DNA of 64,000 nucleotides from NCBI GenBank assembly GCA_964058805.1, contig CAXKVV010002174.1, positions 33,753 to 97,752 of the forward strand, given 5' to 3'. Source of the DNA: Schoenoplectus triqueter (lineage: Eukaryota > Streptophyta > Magnoliopsida > Poales > Cyperaceae). The notes below the pieces were generated by a model. That model was not told the origin of the DNA. It searched no databases and worked only from the letters and a program-made list of their open reading frames with translations. Below are positions 59,150 to 64,000 of this stretch, in pieces (the stretch's first letter is position 1; the number at the start of each line of letters is the position of its first letter). The translations under genes were made by a program, and so were the position numbers.

Positions 59150-62100
59150 GCAAAGAGCTTTATATACATTGAAACTATGAAAAGAATAAATAGAATTCTC
59201 TTTAAAATTATGGTAGAGAAACAAAGAACAGCTCATGATCTCTAACCAAAACAAATTAAAAGTAATTGAGCAAGTAGCCAAGTACACAATTGAACGATTT
59301 AGACAATTAGACCTGCCGTGTTGATGTGCATTAAGTTATGTTTTATGGGATATCATGGTAGGTTGACTGTACCTATCAGGAGACCAATCAGAGAAAACAA
59401 CCCAAAGCAAAAAATCCGACTCTGCTCACATCAGACCCTCAACTGCTGATTGGGATTGGATGTAGTAAAAGGTACAGATCAACGGTGTAGAGATATGTAC
59501 GGTCATTGCGAATTCAATTGTAATTTCTGCATGGGAATCCTGTGAGTGAGTGAGAATTAGAGATATCACTCATTTAATCCTTTTAAATGCCAGGTTCAAA
59601 TCAATGGTATCTGGGTTGCTTGTTTTTTTAATTTAAATTGATTGATATTTCGAAAAAAAAAATTAACCCTGCATTGATGGGAGCGTAGCTCTTGTCTTGG
59701 TACATGGAATCTGGATTGGAAAATTGTCTGTTCCAAAATTTTCAATTTCTGATATTGTGACAAGGCCGCTTTGATTTCTTTCCGCGTTAAGAACAAAAGA
59801 AATGAGAAAAAAAAATAAGGACAAAAGCAAGGTGACTTTCACCGAGGAAAGACTTTGGTAGAAGATTGTACGATTTTGTACTGTTGGTTTAAATTTTCAA
59901 ATAGTTCAGTATATTTCGGAAGAATACCAAATTAACTAATAATTTCAATCAAAGGAAGTATTTACACATTGTGCAACTAAGATGGAAAATAACATTCTTG
60001 TGTTCGGAATTTTGCAATGAAAAATTGCGTTGTTAGCTCCAACAGATCTCCAATTTTTCTTTTTTTCTTCACCTGTACAATTATTTGAGATATAAATGGA
60101 ATTAAATTTTTCAAACTCTAAATATTTACATATTCACAAAAAAAATCCAAACATCATCTCAAACATGTTTCAAATTATCCCTTGGTCAGATACCACAAAC
60201 TTAATTACTTTTTATATTAAAGAATATAGGCAATATAATAGAAAAAATCCAGATGCAGGGAGGTTATATATATAATTGATTTGTGTAAAACATTAGAAAA
60301 GTTGTACTCTCTTTATTCAATTATTGATTATTAAGAATTATATATATATTACTGATGACTAAATTATTGTAAAGGGAACTTAGATCATTTAACAATAGTT
60401 ATTTTGTCAATCTTCATAATATGATTTTAAATAAATTGGCAAAAATAATTTAAAATAATAATAAAATATTTGTAGATATACTGTTGAACTTAGATAAAGT
60501 GTGTTTTTAGTTTCATAAAATTTAAATATTATTTAATAGTCTATCAAAAACCGTTTTAATCGAGATCCTGTAAATAGAATAAAATTTCAACAGTATTCCC
60601 TTAATTTTAAGAGTACACATTTGAAATTCAATTTCCACAGTAAAAGTGTTGATTATCACGAAAGAAACAAACATAAATTTCTTCTGGAGAACTGTGTAGA
60701 AGTATCTAATAAAATGTCATAAACATAAAAAATAAAAAATAAAAACATGTGAAAATGCAAAGCTATGAAGCATTGAGTGTGGTCTACTGGTCTTGTTCGC
60801 TGGAAGTTTCATACACAGACCACCTTTACACGTTTCTTTTGCATCACCAGTCATCAAACTACTGAAAAAGACGAGGCACAAATGTACTTTTCAGAGAGAC
60901 GATGAATGAATTAATTTATCCACTATGGGTCATTTTAGGCGACAGAGATACCACTATGCCTATTTACAATTGACCACAAATAATTTTAGTTATAAAATAC
61001 ATTTATCTTTTGAGTTAATGTAATGGAACAGATTCATAAAATATATGAAAAATTTTGTCTCGTTATTTTTCCATATGTTGTCAAGCCACTTGAGAGTTAT
61101 TAATTATTATCATGAAGTGGGTTATTGAGTCGTATGATTTATTTTTGTTTGAACTTGAACAGCCCCCTAGGCATTATATGGAAGTTCAGACATGGTTCTT
61201 TTTTTATTGCTGGCGCCAATTCAAACTGTTATGAGACCTTCCTAGATAACTAAAAGAATTATCCGAGTCTGGTCACACGTTTCATTCGAAGATAGCAAAA
61301 AAGGTAGGGTGTAATTTACAAAATTACCAACCTAAAATAAAAGAAAATAAGAAGATAAGGTTAATGTCACCTTCGCAGTTAGCAGGCGCGGATTTTAAAA
61401 AAAAAACAAAAATAATAGAAAAGAAAGAAAAATCCATATTTCTCAGCGCACATTTTATTTGATTTTAGTAAGAAAAATGGAAAATCAGAAATGGTCAAAG
61501 CTATCCCACCCGACGGGTTAACTCGACCTGATCCAACATGACTCGAAAATAAATGTGTCAGGTATGAATTTAATTTTTTTTATTTAAATTGGGTCGGGTC
61601 GGATTTGGGTCAACCCTATCCGACCCGATTAATTATGATTTTGAAGTAATTTTATGATTTAGTACTAATTAAAACTTAAATATACACTAATTATATACTA
61701 ATTAAGATTAATTATAAATTAATTAATATTTAATTACTTAAAAATATTTAATAATTTTACACGAATCGGATCGGATCAATCCGTGATCCGATCGAGTCGG
61801 ATATGAATTTTTTTAACTAAATTTAATCATATCGGAATCAAATTGAATCATAAATAATAATAAAATAATATTATCCGATTTGAATCTGAGCCGACCGACC
61901 ATTTAACACCCCTATACTCAAAGCCCAAGTTACCAAGGCTCCAGAATCCAACCACCAACTCCACGTATGGCCTTTCCTCGGGCCCACATATATTATTTAT
62001 AATTATTGTTTGTTGTGAATTGTAATAAAATATTAAGCCAGCCGTTCAATTAAGCCCCCTGCACAAATTATGAATAGTTAAATAGAGCAGATGATAATGG

Positions 62101-62850
62101 AAGAATTATGTCAGATGCTGTTCTCTGGTTCTGCTGCAATGATATATATAATTGTGTCATTATTTAATCCAAATGGAAAACTATTTTAATTTAACAGGTT
62201 GATTATATAGAAGAGGTTGAATCTTTATGGGTACCAACAATCCAGTTGAACCGGCAGGTACAGAAAAATTGATACAATTTGTAGTTGAGCTAAATTAACT
62301 TAATGTCATTATAGCTTAAATATAATACGGATTTCCATCTGTTGATTTAAATGAATAAATGGAAGAGCAAAAATGCATTAAAATTATTGGATTTGAAACT
62401 TTATCAACAATATTTGACTTTATTATGAGAGATAAGGATACTTTTTAAAAAACTAGCAAGTACCTTCTTAGAAAAATCACACACCAGCTGAGCCGCATGC
62501 AAATTATCCTACAATAATCATTCCTCTATATTTTATATTCAGCCAAGATTGACTCCTATATTGTTAATTAGCTTCAGCCAAGAAGTGATAGTACAATTGT
62601 AATTTGTAAGAATAAGCACAATATGGGCATATTAGTACACTATTAATCAGAGTGCTACTGATACTTCTGCTACTTCCTTAGGCTACCAGTTAGACTGATA
62701 CATGTATTGTTTTTTTTAAGATTTTGTGAAAAATATTGATTTAATAGATATATTTTTAAAAATTCAAATATCCAAGGACTCTAATTATGGATGACATTTT
62801 CTGAGCTTTTTCTCAACAAAAATAAAACACAAAAAAGGCTTACTGAGCTG
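59150..62850. other. Long intergenic region
   Basis: No gene is supported in 3.7 kb. A stretch at 61495-61915 has GGGTCGGGTCGGATTTGGGT-like words and an end ACACCCCTA that suggest an old hAT-like element, but ends are not resolved. Confidence 0.4.
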
Positions 62851-62859
62851 GAATTCAAT

Positions 62860-62935
62860 ATTACCTGCTTATATTGATGTTGTAGGCCAAGTGTTCAGAA
62901 TAGCAGATGGTGCCTGGTACTTCATGATACCAGCT
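62860..62935 (-). other. Possible orphan exon or LTR-internal junction
   Basis: The minus strand has CATTGCAG followed by an open stretch that reads WYHEVPGTICYSEHLAYN and ends at a GTAATATT donor-like site. I do not recognise the protein. The same start, TGGTATCA, also resembles a copia primer-binding site, and the flanking DNA up to about 63300 looks like an LTR, so either reading is possible. Confidence 0.3.
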
Positions 62936-62939
62936 GCAA

Positions 62940-63330
62940 TGACACTTGTTATCAGTAAATTAAGAAGTGTCTGGAGTCTGTAATGATCTGGAGAGGTCAA
63001 TTACTAGTTGAATTGAGATAAAAGAGAGTAGAATAAGAAATTCAGAGAATTGAGAAGAGGAATTTTTTGGATTTTCAAATAAGCTGATGATATTCAAGAG
63101 CGAGAGTAGAGTTGAGTTTAGAAATTACATCAAATACTTCAACAAAAAATAAAACATAACAAAGGTTACACTGCCTATTTAATGAAGTTCGGAAATTACA
63201 ATTATTACTAAACACGATAAAAGTAAAATAGTAAACAGCTCTGTCGTTTAACGACTTCTGCAACGCTCTAACGGCTTGGTCTCCTTGTCAGAATTGTGTT
63301 GTCGTCTATGTGTCTCACTCCTGACCATCT
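62940..63330 (-). mobile_element. Putative copia-type LTR
   Basis: On the minus strand the block has a TATA-like CATTAAATAGG followed by a pyrimidine-rich leader (CTCTTCTCAATTCTCTGAAT) and ends next to a TGGTATCA primer-like word, the layout of a copia LTR. The outer end and any target duplication are not resolved. Confidence 0.35.
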
Positions 63331-63334
63331 GACA

Positions 63335-64000
63335 AAGATCCAACTGCCACAGATGAATGAGTTATTAAGACCCGCTTCATCAAAACTTTTCTTGAGCCTG
63401 GACAGCCTTTCTCCACATAACTCATCTTCTCCTTTGCACTAGTGCCACCCATTTTAAATTGAAATTGCGCGCTAACGGTTACCAGCGATTCATCAGAACA
63501 ATCAAAATTACCCAATTGCATTGCTGACAAAGTCAGATTCCACAAGTAATTAGCAATGCACTTCAATCAATCAAATTTGATACTGGGCATAGATGCAATA
63601 TGAAAATTGAATTGAAACGGGCCCAAGTTTGATCCGAGTCAATCCCAGTTTGAAATTTCTCTCTCTTCAACCTAAAGCCCAGTAGTATTTGCGTGCTTGA
63701 GAAATGAGATGTCGAAAAGATGGGAAGAAGAAAAAAAAAATCTGGATTTGACGTTGCTTTCACGACTATGGCTGCTGTCCAATTATATAAACCACGAATT
63801 CGGGACAGATCTGTGCTGTACGAATCAGATCGGACGGTGGGATTGTACCAGGAAATTGTTGTCCAAATAATCGCATTTATGGGGGGTGAAGAGACCTAAA
63901 GTTAATGGGCAGGTCGCATTTGGTTGAATGAGAATGAAGCAATGGGATTCGATTGATTACCTTTTCTCATCTGAAGTCCGATCTCTCACATAGAAGGTAA
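63335..64000. other. Right-edge DNA without a supported gene
   Basis: Two minus-strand open stretches (63315-63566 and 63563-63763) have no recognisable domain. The last 200 bases are slightly richer in GC and may belong to a gene beyond the edge. Confidence 0.35.

Overview
The window is nuclear DNA of a flowering plant, most likely a eudicot. It is AT-rich, its genes are split by short GT-AG introns, it has plant-type families (class III peroxidase, alpha-expansin, UPF0496/DUF677, GPI-anchored nepenthesin-type aspartic proteases), a nuclear tRNA-Ala, and a dense load of LTR, MULE, hAT-like and foldback elements. The species cannot be named from sequence alone.

Left third (1-16.9 kb). The last exon of a PRX64-like peroxidase enters from the left edge on the plus strand. 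A block of nested retroelements follows: a relic of a copia-type gag and primer-binding site on the minus strand, into which a 5.55 kb solo LTR has inserted (2422-7971, with GTGGT on both sides), then three foldback elements head to tail separated by GA/TA microsatellites (8070-9355), then a short non-autonomous copia-type element (9413-11339). A three-exon UPF0496 gene (12249-14310, 452 aa, first intron apparently GC-AG), a tRNA-Ala(AGC), and a complete three-exon alpha-expansin gene (16699-15611, minus strand, 255 aa) come next.

Middle (17-57.3 kb). The main genic content is a minus-strand cluster of secreted aspartic proteases related to the Arabidopsis aspartyl-protease-family-protein-1 type. 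I assembled four full-length copies by hand from conserved splice sites. They are A (511 aa, 26353-23178), B (513 aa, 31221-27856), C (515 aa, 37634-34045) and D (523 aa, 57300-54058). A decayed fifth copy, E, lies at 49.34-50.56 kb. B and C are the products of a tandem segmental duplication (about 27.1-33.3 kb and 33.6-42.1 kb), and the transposons that differ between the two units can be read off as insertions with empty sites. B keeps an open frame but has lost the first catalytic aspartate (DTGS to GTGS), one intron and part of its TATA box. A Pack-MULE carrying a receptor-kinase fragment (21862-22912) lies downstream of copy A, on its 3-prime side. Further TIR elements sit at 51.66 and 52.59 kb, a foldback pair at 47.41-48.24 kb and LINE relics at 43.9-45.0 kb.

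Right end (57.4-64 kb). I see no convincing gene, only AT-rich intergenic DNA with probable TIR and LTR remnants.

The protein products with recognisable roles act mainly outside the plasma membrane: peroxidase and expansin in the wall, aspartic proteases tethered to the membrane by GPI anchors. That is a shared location and not evidence of a joint pathway. No clearly new biochemical system is visible. The most original material is the pseudoprotease-like paralogue B and the microsatellite-embedded foldback family with perfect palindromes near both ends.
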